Shown: positions 6,312-13,385, numbered from the stretch's first letter. The stretch is 16,895 nucleotides of DNA from an uncultured Clostridia bacterium (GCA_937915045.1 CALDNM010000209.1:1-16895), one strand, 5' to 3'. The notes: generated from the letters alone by a model not told the origin. Numbers and translations are program-made.

Positions 6312-7874
6312 ATGGCAAAAGTTGACGCGAAAAAGCTCGGGCTCATGTCGCTGATACTGATGATATTCACATCGGTATACGGCTTCAATAACATCCCGAG
6401 AGCATTCTACAAGATGGGCTATGCTTCTATTCCATGGTTCATTCTCGCAGGCATCACATTCTTTATACCTTACGCGTTCATGGTAGCTGAATATGGTTCA
6501 GCTTTCAAAAACGAAACAGGCGGAATCTATTCATGGATGGAAAAATCCGTCGGAGCGAAATACGCGTTCGTAGGAACATTCATGTGGTATACATCATATG
6601 TAATCTGGATGGTAAACATCGGATCAGGTATCTGGGTACCTATCTCGAACGCCATCTTCGGAGCTGATACAACACAGCAGTGGCATCTGTTCGGACTGAA
6701 TTTCCTGACCGGCCCAAGGGCGTTAGGTGTACTCGGTGTCATATTCCTGATACTGGTTACATTCATCGGCACGAAGGGGCTGGACAAGATCAAGAAAGTC
6801 ACGTCTGTCGGCGGTACCGCGGTAGTCATAGTAAACATCGTAGTACTGATCGGATCGATAATCATAGTTATCGCGAACCACGGACAGATGGCTGAGCCAT
6901 TCCACGGCATGTCATCACTCGTCCACTCGACAAACACTGACTACAACGGCAACCCTATCCTGACGCTCGCGTTCATCGTATACGCTCTGTTCGCTTATGG
7001 CGGCCTCGAAGCAGTCGGCGGACTCGTTGATAAGACAGAGAACCCTAACAAGACATTCCCTAAAGGCGTACTTATCGCCGCGGCAGTAGTAGTAATAGGC
7101 TATTCGCTCCTCATACTCCTCGTCGGATCGTTCACGAACTGGCATGAAGTAATGGCGAACCCTATGGTAAACCTCGGAAACTGCTCATATATAGTAATGA
7201 AATATTTCGGCATAGGACTTGGAAGCGCGTTCGGCGCGTCAGTGGCAACACAGGCGATGCTGGGCAGCCTGATCGCGAGACTTTACGGACTTGCTATGGC
7301 ACTCGCTCTTCTCGGCGCGTTCTTCACACTTTCGTACTCACCGCTCAAGCAGATCATCGACGGTACGCCTGATGAACTGTGGCCGGGCAAAATGGGTCAC
7401 ACGAGAGAGTCAGACGGAATGCCTGTAAACGCTATGAAGATCCAGTGCACAGTAGTATGCATCATGATCGTACTCGTAGCATTCGGCGGCGACTCGATGT
7501 CGAAGTTCTTCCTCATCCTGACGGCTATGGTAAATGTAGGAATGACTATTCCTTACATGTTCATCTCAGGCGCGTTCCCGGCTTTCAAGAAACTTGACAA
7601 CCTGGAGAGACCTTTCCAGATGTTCAAGAAAAAGTCGACTACAATGATCTGGTCAGTCGTAGTCACATTCATGCTCGGATTCGCGAACGTGTTCGCTATC
7701 ATCCAGCCTTGGATGGACGGAGACAAGCAGACGACTATCTGGTCGATAGCAGGACCTGTACTGTTCGCAGTAGTAGCTCTTCTCATGTACAAGAGATATG
7801 AAGGCATCGTTGCTAAGCGCGGCGGGAACCTCACATCAAAAGATGATGGGAACCACGACGAACATACAGCTTAA
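6312..7874 (+). CDS. APC-superfamily amino-acid permease, YjeM-like
   Basis: This is an inner-membrane amino-acid transporter of 520 residues, with about 12 hydrophobic segments. The N-terminus (LGLMSLILMIFTSVYGFNN), the MAEYG-like segment after TM2 (MVAEYGSAFKNETGGIYSW) and FAYGGLEAVGGLVDKTENPNKTFPKG in the middle are typical of the glutamate/GABA-antiporter branch, and the protein reads most like YjeM of enterobacteria. The substrate of YjeM is not firmly known. A strong ribosome site, AGGAGG (6296-6301), precedes ATG 6312 with a 10-nt gap. It follows the M29 aminopeptidase and ends before the hairpin at 7922-7956. The context suggests exchange or uptake of amino acids linked to peptide breakdown. 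Antiport rather than uptake is possible. Confidence 0.85.
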   Translation: MAKVDAKKLGLMSLILMIFTSVYGFNNIPRAFYKMGYASIPWFILAGITFFIPYAFMVAEYGSAFKNETGGIYSWMEKSVGAKYAFVGTFMWYTSYVIWMVNIGSGIWVPISNAIFGADTTQQWHLFGLNFLTGPRALGVLGVIFLILVTFIGTKGLDKIKKVTSVGGTAVVIVNIVVLIGSIIIVIANHGQMAEPFHGMSSLVHSTNTDYNGNPILTLAFIVYALFAYGGLEAVGGLVDKTENPNKTFPKGVLIAAAVVVIGYSLLILLVGSFTNWHEVMANPMVNLGNCSYIVMKYFGIGLGSAFGASVATQAMLGSLIARLYGLAMALALLGAFFTLSYSPLKQIIDGTPDELWPGKMGHTRESDGMPVNAMKIQCTVVCIMIVLVAFGGDSMSKFFLILTAMVNVGMTIPYMFISGAFPAFKKLDNLERPFQMFKKKSTTMIWSVVVTFMLGFANVFAIIQPWMDGDKQTTIWSIAGPVLFAVVALLMYKRYEGIVAKRGGNLTSKDDGNHDEHTA

Positions 7875-7921
7875 TCAAGTTTTCACTTTTCAATATAATA
7901 TAATAATGTAAAACTACCAAA

Positions 7922-7956
7922 CAGAAACGGCGGATCATTTCGATCCGTCGTTTCTG
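7922..7956. terminator. Long hairpin between convergent permease and mntP genes
   Basis: CAGAAACGGCGGATC (7922-7936) pairs with GATCCGTCGTTTCTG (7942-7956): 15 bp with one G-U and a 5-nt loop. Flanking T-runs are weak in both directions (CGTTTATG rightward, TTTGG leftward). The position between two converging genes argues for a bidirectional terminator. Confidence 0.75.
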
Positions 7957-7986
7957 CGTTTATGATGATGAATGATGATTTTACCT

Positions 7987-8547
7987 TCAGCCCGCGCCGC
8001 TCATTAAATGTGTGATAAGGACTTTGAGACCGATCAGTATGAGGACGATGCCTCCCGCGATCTCGGCGCTTTTTTTATATTTCATCCCGAATACGCTGCC
8101 GACATATACGCCTGCCGCGGACAGGAAAAATGTTACTATACCGATCATTGACGAAGACGCCCAGATGTCGACTTTAAGGAAAGCGAATGAAACGCCTATC
8201 GCGAGAGCGTCGATACTGGTGGCTACGGCAAGAGGAAACATTTCCTTCGCGCCGAAACCGGGTACCGGACAGGATTCTTTCATGGCCTCTCTGATCATAT
8301 TGCCGCCGATAAGAGCGAGTATCACAAAGACGATCCAGTGGTCTATCTGTGTGACGAACTTGCTGAACGATGTCCCGGCGAAGTAGCCTATTATCGGCAT
8401 CAGCATCTGGAACGCGCCGAACCAGAGCCCTGCTGTCGCGGCTTTTTTGATATCCGCTTCAGGTACGGAAAGGCCTTTGCATATAGAGACGGCGAAAGCG
8501 TCCATGGCGAGGCTGACCGCGGTCAGCAGTAATTCTAAAAAGCTCAT
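7987..8547 (-). CDS. mntP: MntP-type manganese efflux pump
   Basis: MntP exports Mn2+ across the cytoplasmic membrane. From the ATG at 8547 the protein has 186 residues with six hydrophobic segments and the two family motifs: AMDAFAVS in TM1 and TSIDALAIGVSF in the second half, which carry the Asp residues for cation passage. The two halves mirror each other, as in the family. An upstream in-frame TTG (8562) would add five residues. It is unlikely because the TATAAT of a strong promoter falls inside that extension. No Shine-Dalgarno sequence precedes the ATG, and the predicted transcription start coincides with its A, so the mRNA seems leaderless. No yybP-ykoY-like leader fits in the available space. 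Confidence 0.93.
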   Translation of the reverse strand: MSFLELLLTAVSLAMDAFAVSICKGLSVPEADIKKAATAGLWFGAFQMLMPIIGYFAGTSFSKFVTQIDHWIVFVILALIGGNMIREAMKESCPVPGFGAKEMFPLAVATSIDALAIGVSFAFLKVDIWASSSMIGIVTFFLSAAGVYVGSVFGMKYKKSAEIAGGIVLILIGLKVLITHLMSGAG

Positions 8548-8553
8548 AAAAAA

Positions 8554-8582
8554 ATTATACAACGCGCCTATGCGTTTTTCAA
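8554..8582 (-). promoter_or_regulatory. mntP: Promoter of mntP, start predicted at the ATG
   Basis: Minus strand: TTGAAA (8582-8577), 17-nt spacer, TATAAT (8559-8554), then six T and the ATG at 8547. The expected +1, about 7 nt after the -10, is the A of the start codon. The -35 overlaps the palindrome at 8580-8595. Confidence 0.8.
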
Positions 8583-8595
8583 TATTACAATATTG
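8580..8595. promoter_or_regulatory. Palindrome over the mntP -35, candidate operator
   Basis: CAATATT-AC-AATATTG is a perfect 7-bp dyad with a 2-bp spacer. It overlaps the mntP -35 and lies 23 bp before the extended -10 of the divergent L,D-transpeptidase gene. The position fits a repressor or metal-sensor operator. It does not look like a known MntR or Fur box, and the binder is unknown. Confidence 0.5.
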
Positions 8596-8617
8596 AGATA
8601 GAATGGCGCCGCAAGTA

Positions 8618-8626
8618 TGATATAAT
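8618..8626 (+). promoter_or_regulatory. Extended -10 promoter of the L,D-transpeptidase gene
   Basis: TG-A-TATAAT at 8618-8626 forms a consensus extended -10. TTGAGA upstream is 22 nt away, too far for a standard -35. A start near 8633 gives a leader of about 60 nt. Confidence 0.65.
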
Positions 8627-8646
8627 AAAAAAAGGCACGAAGAATA

Positions 8647-8683
8647 CCCGCTGAGATGTGTCTTGATACGCGGGGGATCAGGA
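8647..8683 (+). promoter_or_regulatory. Leader RNA structure able to mask the transpeptidase ribosome site
   Basis: TCTTGAT (8661-8667) is complementary to ATCAGGA (8677-8683; 7 bp, one G-U, 9-nt loop), which covers most of the Shine-Dalgarno AGGAG (8680-8684). CCCGC (8647-8651) can also pair with GCGGG (8670-8674). The two helices cross, so they compete or form a tight pseudoknot. No known riboswitch class is recognised. Confidence 0.4.
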
Positions 8684-8693
8684 GAAATTCAAT

Positions 8694-9890
8694 ATGAAAA
8701 AGGGAAGAAAAATTATTGCTGTCATCTGCATGCTGGCGGTCGCGGTGACTATGTCGCCGGCGCTGTCGCTCATGGGGGCGTCCGACGTCCACGCGGCGAC
8801 AGTCACTAAGGCGACGAAGTCGACGTACTGGATCAAGGTCAACAAGAAGCGCAATGTCGCGACAGTATATAAGAAAGTAAACGGCAAATGGACACCGTTC
8901 AGGGCTATGCTCGTATCTACGGGCGGTTCAAGGACGCCGTCCGGTACGTTCCACATCGGAAAAAAACAGAGATGGGGCGTGCTGATGGATGATGTCAAGG
9001 GGCAGTACTGCACGAATATCACGAGTGATATCCTGTTCCATTCTGTCTGGTACTATAAATATACGAGAAATTCGCAGTCGACGGCTCAGTTCAATAAACT
9101 CGGCACAGTGGCTTCACACGGATGCGTGCGGCTTGCTTGCATCGACGCTAAATGGATATATGACAAGTGCCCTGCCGGGACCAGAGTCACGATCTATTCG
9201 AGCTCAAAACTCAGCAAGCTCGGGAAACCTAAAGCGCTTAAATCATATTCGAGCACAGGCATGAACTGGGATCCGACAGATCCGGCATCGGGCAATCCGA
9301 ATTTCAAACTCAGGAAACCTGTGATCACGATCTCAAAGAACAAGAAGACTACTATACAGTACGGATCGGCGTATACAGTGAAATCGATGAAGTCCGGAGT
9401 AAAGGCGAAGAACACGAACGCGAACCAGGACATCACGTCCGAGCTTTCGATCTCTAAACTGCAGAAATATACTGACGGCGCGTGGAAGACGGTAAGCACA
9501 TCGAAATTCTCTACGAAGACGACAGGCACGTATAAAGTGACTTACTACGTATACGACAAGTACTGCGGCAAAGCCAGCAAGTCTTACCAGTTCAAGGTGG
9601 CTGATACGGCTAAACCGACGATCACGGCATCGGAAACACGTACGGCCGCGGCAGGAGAGACTGACGCGCTGCTGAATGTGACGGCTTCGATCCCGTCGAA
9701 GGATATAACGAGCACGCTCAAAGTCGAGATCAAGGAGCCTGATAAGGACTGGAGCTCAGAATACACTTACGCGCAGGCAAAGGAATATATATTCCGCACT
9801 GCCGGCCAGTACATAGTCAAGGTCAAGGCCGTGAACCCGAATAACAAGAGCAAAAAATCAGAGAAGTATATAACGGTGGAAGTCCACTAA
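8694..9890 (+). CDS. Secreted L,D-transpeptidase (YkuD domain) with C-terminal Ig-like region
   Basis: L,D-transpeptidases crosslink peptidoglycan stem peptides outside the membrane. The 398-residue protein starts with a Sec signal peptide (KK...hydrophobic core, likely cleavage after A35 in DVHAA). The YkuD domain spans about 43-170 with the catalytic signature: H116 in ILFHSVWYY and S141-H142-G143-C144-V-R146, Cys144 being the nucleophile. A linker rich in Ser and Asn follows. Two beta-rich segments (about 205-305 and 306-398) then resemble bacterial Ig-like domains, each with Thr/Lys-rich strands and a TGTYKVTYYV or AGQYIVKVKAV closing strand. LysM or PG_binding modules, common in this family, are absent. 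The ATG at 8694 has AGGAG 9 nt upstream. The stand-alone hisD-like gene follows after 17 nt. Confidence 0.92.
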   Translation: MKKGRKIIAVICMLAVAVTMSPALSLMGASDVHAATVTKATKSTYWIKVNKKRNVATVYKKVNGKWTPFRAMLVSTGGSRTPSGTFHIGKKQRWGVLMDDVKGQYCTNITSDILFHSVWYYKYTRNSQSTAQFNKLGTVASHGCVRLACIDAKWIYDKCPAGTRVTIYSSSKLSKLGKPKALKSYSSTGMNWDPTDPASGNPNFKLRKPVITISKNKKTTIQYGSAYTVKSMKSGVKAKNTNANQDITSELSISKLQKYTDGAWKTVSTSKFSTKTTGTYKVTYYVYDKYCGKASKSYQFKVADTAKPTITASETRTAAAGETDALLNVTASIPSKDITSTLKVEIKEPDKDWSSEYTYAQAKEYIFRTAGQYIVKVKAVNPNNKSKKSEKYITVEVH

Positions 9891-9907
9891 ATACAGAGAG
9901 ATATAAT

Positions 9908-11179
9908 ATGAAGGAATTAAAGAAAGCTAAGCCGCGGACACTCGCTTCCGCGGATACGCTGACGGATGACGTGAGGGCGATAATCGACCGCGTCAGGGCC
10001 GAAGGCGATAAAGTGATATACGAGCTGAACGAGAAATTCGACGACTGCAGAAGGGACGCTCTTCGCGTCTCGGCGGACGAGATACAGGAGGCTTACGAGC
10101 AGGTAGACGATAAGGAGATCGAAGAGATCAAGGCCGCGGCGGCGAATATCGAAGCGTTCGCGGGAGCTCAGAGACAGGCGTTCGGCGCGCTCGAAGATTT
10201 TCAGCCTCAGAAGGGCATACATCTCGGACACAGGGTCATACCGGTGGAGAATGTCTGCTGCTATGTGCCGGGAGGCGGGTATCCGCTGTATTCGACGGCG
10301 CTCATGCTCGGGATACCGGCGAAGGTCGCGGGAGTGAAGAGGGTCATAGCCTGCTCCCCGATGATGAAGGGGACCGGGAAAGTCCATCCGAAAACTCTCG
10401 TCGCGATGGATATTGCGGGAGTGCGCGAGATATACGCTATGGGCGGAGCTCAGGCGATAGCGGCCGTGTCTTATGGCACGGACGAGATAAGACCGGTCGA
10501 TAAGATCGTCGGTCCGGGAAACAGTTATGTGACTGAGGCGAAGCGCCAGTGCTATGGGAAAGTGGGGATAGATTTCCTCGCGGGACCGAGCGAGGTACTC
10601 TGCATAGCCGATGAGACGGCAGATCCTGAAGTCATAGCCGCGGATATCCTGGCGCAGTCGGAGCACGACAGAGTCGCGAAGGGCATCGCTGTGGTCACAG
10701 ATGAGAAACTGGGACTCGCGGTGATAGAAGCAGTAGAAAAGGAACTTGAAACCTTAGATACTAAGGAGATCGCCGGAGCGTCATGGAGAGATTACGGGGA
10801 AGTGCTCCTCGCTTCAAGTCTTGAAGAGGCTATAGGATACGCGAACGATTACGCGCCGGAGCATCTGGAGCTCTGCATAGCGGAGAAGGATCGTGAAAAA
10901 GCGAAGGAGGCTGTCCATAATTACGGCTCGCTTTTCATAGGACAGAACACAGCTGAAGTTTTCGGCGATTACGCGTCGGGGACGAACCACACCCTGCCGA
11001 CTCTTGGAGCGGCGAGATACACAGGAGGCGTATGGGTAGGGACATTCCTTAAGGTCTGCACGCACCAGAGCATGACGGCTGCGGCGAGCAGAGAGCTTGC
11101 TCCTCTTGTGGAAGATCTGGCGAACGGTGAAGGGCTTTCCGGACATGCCGCGGCGGCACATATAAGGCTTGAAAAATAG
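9908..11179 (+). CDS. hisD: HisD-family (histidinol dehydrogenase-like) NAD-dependent dehydrogenase
   Basis: Histidinol dehydrogenase oxidises L-histidinol to histidine in two NAD-linked steps. The 423-residue protein keeps the family zinc and catalytic residues: Q250 and H253 in LAQSEHD, D354 in VFGDYASG, H418 in AAHIR, the E318-H319 pair in YAPEHLE, and H361. GPGNSYVTEAKR (202-213) and GIDFLAGPSEVL (220-231) are also typical. However, the C-terminal part reads ARYTGGVWVGTFLKVCTHQ (369-387) where biosynthetic enzymes usually have ARFSSGLSVFDFLK. From memory, that variant resembles HisD-fold dehydrogenases of other substrates, such as sulfopropanediol dehydrogenases. No his gene lies nearby. 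It is 17 nt behind the transpeptidase gene with only a weak ribosome site (AGAGAG). The fold is certain; histidinol as substrate is probable but not secure. Confidence 0.85.
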   Translation: MKELKKAKPRTLASADTLTDDVRAIIDRVRAEGDKVIYELNEKFDDCRRDALRVSADEIQEAYEQVDDKEIEEIKAAAANIEAFAGAQRQAFGALEDFQPQKGIHLGHRVIPVENVCCYVPGGGYPLYSTALMLGIPAKVAGVKRVIACSPMMKGTGKVHPKTLVAMDIAGVREIYAMGGAQAIAAVSYGTDEIRPVDKIVGPGNSYVTEAKRQCYGKVGIDFLAGPSEVLCIADETADPEVIAADILAQSEHDRVAKGIAVVTDEKLGLAVIEAVEKELETLDTKEIAGASWRDYGEVLLASSLEEAIGYANDYAPEHLELCIAEKDREKAKEAVHNYGSLFIGQNTAEVFGDYASGTNHTLPTLGAARYTGGVWVGTFLKVCTHQSMTAAASRELAPLVEDLANGEGLSGHAAAAHIRLEK

Positions 11180-11212
11180 TCTCGCGGTAACATAACAATA
11201 CTGTAACATCTA

Positions 11213-11241
11213 TTGAAAATAAGGCATCTTTCAGTTATGCT
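11213..11241 (+). promoter_or_regulatory. Probable promoter of the SanA/YdcF-like gene
   Basis: TTGAAA (11213-11218), 17-nt spacer, TATGCT (11236-11241), with a start near 11248. The TTG of this -35 opens an in-frame extension of the next gene, which is therefore not a start codon. Confidence 0.5.
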
Positions 11242-11263
11242 CATAAGAAGAATCGAGGTTTTT

Positions 11264-11968
11264 ATGCGCGTCATCGGAAAGATGCTTTTATTGATATTCA
11301 AAATTTTTATCGCGGTCATTCTTGTTGTATTGGTCGTGAATTTTGTCGTAGTATTTTCCGAAAGCAGCAATATCACTTCTACAGTAAGCAGTACAGATAT
11401 CACTTTTTCCAAGGATCAGCTCGAGGAGCTGAAAACGGAAAACGCGCAGTGCATACTGGTCCTCGGAGCTGCCGTCAAGTCGGACGGTACACCAAGCGCG
11501 ATACTTCGCGACAGACTTGATGTGGCGATATCGCTCTACAAAAAAGGAATAGCGCCGAAGCTCCTTCTTTCGGGGGACAATGGCAGCGTCGATTATAACG
11601 AAGTGAAATGCATGAGGAATTACGCGGCCTCTGCCGGAGTACCGTCGAACGATATTTTTCTGGATCACGCGGGATTTTCCACATATGAATCCATGTACCG
11701 GGCCCGCGATGTGTTCGGCGCGTCGAAGATGATCGTTGTGACACAGAAATATCATATGTACAGAGCGCTCTATATCGCGGAAAAACTCGGAGTGAGCGCT
11801 GTCGGCGTCTGCTCGAACCAGCAGAAATATTCAGAACAGATAATATGGAGCACGCGTGAGATACTCGCGCGCGACAAAGATTTCGTGCAGTGCATATACA
11901 AGCCTGAGCCTACATATCTCGGCAAGAGCATAGACCTTTCCGGGTCAGGACTTTCCACACAGAATTAG
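11264..11968 (+). CDS. SanA/YdcF family (DUF218) membrane-anchored protein
   Basis: This is a 234-residue protein with one N-terminal transmembrane helix (about 5-31) and an extracytoplasmic DUF218 domain: CILVLGAAVKSDGTPSAILRDRL (63-85), PKLLLSGDNG (98-107), the Asp/Glu-containing VDYNEVKCMRNYA, FLDHAGFSTYESMYRA (132-147) and MIVVTQKYHMYRALYIA (156-172). SanA in enterobacteria affects envelope permeability and vancomycin exclusion; the biochemical activity of the family is not settled. ATG 11264 is chosen because GAGG lies 5 nt upstream and a promoter spans the earlier in-frame codons. Its stop codon overlaps the stop of the convergent alkD-like gene by sharing TTAG (11965-11968). Confidence 0.85.
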   Translation: MRVIGKMLLLIFKIFIAVILVVLVVNFVVVFSESSNITSTVSSTDITFSKDQLEELKTENAQCILVLGAAVKSDGTPSAILRDRLDVAISLYKKGIAPKLLLSGDNGSVDYNEVKCMRNYAASAGVPSNDIFLDHAGFSTYESMYRARDVFGASKMIVVTQKYHMYRALYIAEKLGVSAVGVCSNQQKYSEQIIWSTREILARDKDFVQCIYKPEPTYLGKSIDLSGSGLSTQN

Positions 11969-12732
11969 ATCATTTTAAGAGTTTTGAGATACGTTTTGTT
12001 CTCATCGGAAACGCGATATGATTCGCGGGCTTTTTGTATGGCCTTGTTCTGGGTGACGGGATCAAGACGCCCGCTCTTTAGAACAGCAAATGCCTTTTCG
12101 GGAAACTTCGCGCAGCATTCGGCGAGGCACCACGCGCATCCCATCATAGTATAATATTCATCGCCCGGAGCTTCACCTTTTCTGAGACGCAGTTTTTCGG
12201 CGGGGATCCTGCTCGTGACACTTTCGCTTATCCGGACGAACTCCGGAAGGATGAGATCTGTATACGTGTCATCTATATAGTAGTCAAGACATACAATAGC
12301 GCCGAACCGTATATCGAACGGGCGCTTCGAACGGAGATATCCAAGTGTGAGAGGCCATGTCATGTCGGCCTCTTTTTTGATACGTTTCTGTGTCGTCACA
12401 ACCGAATCGCAGATCGACCAGTCTGTTATATAAGGTACGAAATCACGGATCATTTCTTCCCATTCGCTGTGTCCGACTTTCGCATAGCCTGTGATCATAC
12501 CGTGGAGGAGACGTTCTTCCCAGTAACATTTTTCGGGAAGTTCGTTTATATATTTTCGAAAATCACCTTTCACGATATCTTTAGCGATCGCGCGAAGAGC
12601 GGGTTTCCTGACGCCGATCTTCATTTCGGGGTCGGCGCCGGGGGTGAGCCTGTCGTCGAATTTCTTATATTCTTTATCCTGCGCGGACCATAATCTGTCG
12701 AGGACCGCGTCTCGAAAAGCCGTTTTCGCCAT
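11965..12732 (-). CDS. AlkD-like DNA alkylation repair protein (HEAT-repeat glycosylase)
   Basis: AlkD-type enzymes excise 3- and 7-alkylpurines without base flipping. The 255-residue, all-helical protein has the family landmarks: GVRKPALRAIAKDI (40-53), WEERLLHGMITGYAK (71-85), W105 and D109 in ITDWSICD, R142 in DIRFGAIVCLDYYI, W201 in YYTMMGCAWCLAECC and TQNKAIQKARESYRV (227-241). These match, by recall, the Trp, Asp and Arg residues that hold the lesion in Bacillus cereus AlkD, so activity is likely. The ATG at 12732 follows GAGGAG with a short gap. It begins 13 nt after the RNase HI gene on the same strand, forming a nucleic-acid maintenance operon. Its stop overlaps that of the SanA-like gene. 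Confidence 0.9.
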   Translation of the reverse strand: MAKTAFRDAVLDRLWSAQDKEYKKFDDRLTPGADPEMKIGVRKPALRAIAKDIVKGDFRKYINELPEKCYWEERLLHGMITGYAKVGHSEWEEMIRDFVPYITDWSICDSVVTTQKRIKKEADMTWPLTLGYLRSKRPFDIRFGAIVCLDYYIDDTYTDLILPEFVRISESVTSRIPAEKLRLRKGEAPGDEYYTMMGCAWCLAECCAKFPEKAFAVLKSGRLDPVTQNKAIQKARESYRVSDENKTYLKTLKMI

Positions 12733-12745
12733 TACTGCATTCTCC

Positions 12746-13288
12746 TCATCTGAGTTCGTCGACGCCTTCGTTCGCGAGTTCGTCGCACCGCACGTTCATT
12801 CTCGTTATGTAGATGAAATCGTCGTATGAAAAATCAGCGCCGTTCCATTCGGTGAACTTCGTGTAGGTTTTTTTCAGTGGTGTCGCTGTGCCGTCAGGAT
12901 CGACGTGGCCTTTGACACGGTAGAATTTTATGTCGTGGAGATCGAGGAACGGGAGCAGCGCTTCCCAGAGGTCGCGGTTTTCGACGTCCTTTTTGCCGGA
13001 GGTCTTCCAGCCGTTCTTTCTCCATTTGACGTACCACTTTTCGCGGAAGCAGTTCATGAGGTATGAGCTGTCGCAGAATATCCTTATGGTCTGGCCGTCG
13101 CGCTTGAGGGCTTCGAAGGCTTTCAGGAGGGCGGTCATTTCCATTCGGTTGTTCGTTGTGTTTTTTTCTCCGCCGTGGAGTTCCTTTTTGTGCTCTCCGT
13201 ATTCGAGCACAGCGCCCCATCCGCCGATGTTTTCTTTATTCTGGTTTCCGGAGCACGCTCCGTCCGTATATATATTCAAAATACTCAT
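12746..13288 (-). CDS. rnhA: Ribonuclease HI with an insertion before the last catalytic Asp
   Basis: RNase HI cleaves the RNA strand of RNA-DNA hybrids. The 180-residue protein keeps the catalytic set: D9 in IYTDGACSGNQ, E50 in TNNRMEMTALLKA, D73 in IFCDSSYLMN and D169 in NVRCDELANEG. The substrate-binding handle WYVKWRKNGWKTSGKKDVENRDLW (85-108) is present. Between KGHVD (126-130) and NVRCDELAN (165-173) lies an insertion of about 30 residues (TPLKKTYTKFTEWNG and neighbours) not found in the E. coli enzyme; I recall similar segments in clostridial RNases H. No strong ribosome site is seen before ATG 13288. It heads a two-gene operon with the alkD-like gene. Confidence 0.93.
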   Translation of the reverse strand: MSILNIYTDGACSGNQNKENIGGWGAVLEYGEHKKELHGGEKNTTNNRMEMTALLKAFEALKRDGQTIRIFCDSSYLMNCFREKWYVKWRKNGWKTSGKKDVENRDLWEALLPFLDLHDIKFYRVKGHVDPDGTATPLKKTYTKFTEWNGADFSYDDFIYITRMNVRCDELANEGVDELR

Positions 13289-13341
13289 GTGTATAGTATC
13301 TCACAACCTTGAAAAACAAGCAATAGCGGGGATCGTTAAAA

Positions 13342-13371
13342 AATATACTATCGGCATCTGAATTGTCGCAA
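13342..13371 (-). promoter_or_regulatory. Probable promoter of rnhA-alkD operon
   Basis: Minus strand: TTGCGA (13371-13366), 18-nt spacer, TATATT (13347-13342), giving a start near 13335. The -35 lies inside the palindrome at 13359-13375. Confidence 0.55.
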
Positions 13372-13375
13372 TTCA
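13359..13375. promoter_or_regulatory. Palindrome between divergent rnhA and walJ promoters
   Basis: TGAATTG-TCG-CAATTCA is a perfect 7-bp dyad with a 3-bp spacer. It covers the rnhA -35 and lies 10 bp upstream of the walJ -35, so one factor could affect both transcripts. The binder is unknown. Confidence 0.5.
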
Positions 13376-13385
13376 TTAAACATAC

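Noticed and set aside
7959..7980. GATGAT-rich short repeats between the terminator and mntP stop
   Set aside because: Only a few imperfect triplet repeats; no unit size, symmetry or coding meaning.
8548..8640. yybP-ykoY manganese riboswitch upstream of mntP
   Set aside because: The promoter directly abuts the start codon, leaving no room for a leader RNA.
9917..10666. Long open frame antisense to hisD (249 codons)
   Set aside because: Arg/Leu/Tyr-rich shadow composition with no ribosome site or family motifs; hisD on plus explains the region.
11213..11263. TTG start adding 17 residues to the SanA-like protein
   Set aside because: The TTG is part of a -35 hexamer and lies before the predicted transcript start; ATG 11264 has a proper GAGG upstream.
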